This document shows, one piece after another, positions 20,538 through 20,978 of a stretch of 20,978 nucleotides of DNA (position 1 is its first letter; the number at the start of each line of letters is the position of its first letter). Position numbers and translations under genes: made by a program. This DNA comes from UBA12026 sp035291405 (lineage in GTDB: Bacteria > Patescibacteriota > Microgenomatia > UBA8517): the NCBI GenBank assembly GCA_035291405.1, contig DATDSD010000063.1, positions 1 through 20,978 of the forward strand, read 5' to 3'. The notes under the pieces were generated by a model. That model was given only the letters and a program-made list of their open reading frames with translations. It was not told the origin of the DNA and ran no database searches.

Positions 20538-20566
20538 ATTGTATCAAATCCAAGCCCGATTATCAA
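20538..20566 (-). promoter_or_regulatory. Promoter of the RNHCP gene
   Basis: Minus strand: TTGATA (20566-20561), a 17-base spacer, and TACAAT (20543-20538) preceded by TGA as an extended -10. Six bases later is ATG 20531. It shows where the intact gene should start. Confidence 0.7.
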
Positions 20567-20576
20567 TATATGTATA

Positions 20577-20640
20577 GGTTCAAACTTCCGTCCAGCCACC
20601 CAAATATTTGAAGCTAATTTTGTTTAGCAGGGGTTAGTAA
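20577..20640 (+). repeat. Degenerate copy of the palindromic repeat
   Basis: GGTTCAAACTTCCGTCCAGC followed by TATTTGAAGCTAATTTTG is similar to the left arm and core of the element at 19910-19994. Its GGTTCAAA resembles a tRNA T-loop, but no tRNA can be folded around it. Confidence 0.35.
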
Positions 20641-20641
20641 A

Positions 20642-20935
20642 CTATGTCAGGAACTTCTTTCCCCAAAACTTGAATAACTTCTCAAATAGTAAAATTGCGG
20701 TGGATGTTGCGATATAGACAAAAAGTGAAAAACCAAGCATCAGTAGAAAGGGGTACCAGTCCTTAAGCCAAGCATATGACCCTACAAGCATAAGAGGAGA
20801 ATATCTGGCAATTACAAAACCCCCTTCTTCCAACTGAACCTTCTCACTAAGTATAGGAAGCGCAAGGACAATTAACGTAAGAAGAGTATTTGTCCATCGC
20901 AGTTTAAGGAAATTACCCGCCTTCTTCTGGATCAT
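20642..20935 (-). CDS. Small membrane protein
   Basis: A 97-residue membrane protein, not recognised. Hydrophobic segments lie at about 17-32, 44-56 and 61-87, suggesting two or three membrane passes, with a basic N-terminus (IQKKAGNFLKLR) and C-terminus (FEKLFKFWGKKF). Aromatic residues cluster at the second turn (YAWLKDWYPF). There is no Cys or catalytic motif. The ATG at 20935 is 5 bases after a TATACT box with TTGCCT 18 bases further up, the same leaderless design as its neighbours, which supports it as a real gene. The end of the window cuts only upstream DNA. Confidence 0.7.
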   Translation of the reverse strand: MIQKKAGNFLKLRWTNTLLTLIVLALPILSEKVQLEEGGFVIARYSPLMLVGSYAWLKDWYPFLLMLGFSLFVYIATSTAILLFEKLFKFWGKKFLT

Positions 20936-20940
20936 AGTTT

Positions 20941-20970
20941 AGTATAGCACGCAACGACCGTTTGAGGCAA
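20941..20970 (-). promoter_or_regulatory. Promoter of the small membrane protein
   Basis: Minus strand: TTGCCT (20970-20965), an 18-base spacer, TATACT (20946-20941), 5 bases, then the ATG at 20935. Confidence 0.6.
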
Positions 20971-20978
20971 TTTTGCAG

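Noticed and set aside
20571..20600. tRNA-like T-loop GGTTCAAA
   Set aside because: No matching acceptor, D or anticodon arms could be found on either side; it fits the dispersed repeat better.
1..20978. CRISPR array, integrase or transposase
   Set aside because: No regularly spaced direct repeats and no recognisable recombinase or transposase motif were seen in the translated frames.

Overview
The window looks like a chromosomal segment of a Candidate Phyla Radiation (Patescibacteria) bacterium, most likely in or near Microgenomates. This assignment is inference. The sequence is A+T-rich and UGA acts as a normal stop (for example at the ends of rplA and several small genes), so it does not use the recoded-UGA code of Gracilibacteria/Absconditabacteria. 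Many genes encode small uncharacterised proteins. There are several surface proteins with an N-terminal membrane anchor and Thr/Pro/Ser-rich linkers, including one with the Cys-rich module often seen in Microgenomates. No rRNA, tRNA, CRISPR array or transposase was found, and no gene-free stretch exceeds 300 bases.

Layout. 1-2.6 kb: a leftward ABC exporter; a small rightward Cys-rich protein whose mRNA has hairpins in the leader and trailer; a small leftward orphan. 2.6-8.5 kb: a rightward, tightly packed or overlapping gene set with a 7-TM protein (7TM_transglut type), an ATP-grasp ligase fused to a retropepsin-like aspartic peptidase, a second ATP-grasp ligase, a SAM methyltransferase, an unknown 191-aa protein, and two more ATP-grasp proteins. 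This is the most distinctive system in the window: a predicted membrane-associated peptide or amino-acid ligation pathway with its own trimming peptidase and methyltransferase. 8.5-13.1 kb: a leftward translation/transcription cluster in the order rpsU-secE-nusG-[anchored NEW3-like protein]-rplK-rplA-[68-aa orphan]-rplJ-rplL. Two non-ribosomal genes with their own promoters are inserted, and a small frameshifted gene diverges from rplK. 13.1-18.8 kb: surface proteins (a Cys-rich two-anchor protein and a CARDB-like protein) and an unknown 183-aa protein surround a rightward unit of gmd, a coiled-coil protein and a PRPP-synthetase-like protein. 18.8-20.9 kb: an accessory-looking end with a JAB/MPN-like metallopeptidase, a frameshifted RNHCP zinc-ribbon gene, a small membrane protein and degenerate copies of an imperfect palindromic repeat.

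Expression. Many first genes of transcription units have a recognisable -10 box only 5-11 bases before the start codon and no Shine-Dalgarno sequence, which predicts leaderless mRNAs. Strong Shine-Dalgarno sequences appear where there is a true leader or tight coupling (rplL, rplJ, the Cys-rich protein, and the region before rpsU). This pattern was used to choose several starts.
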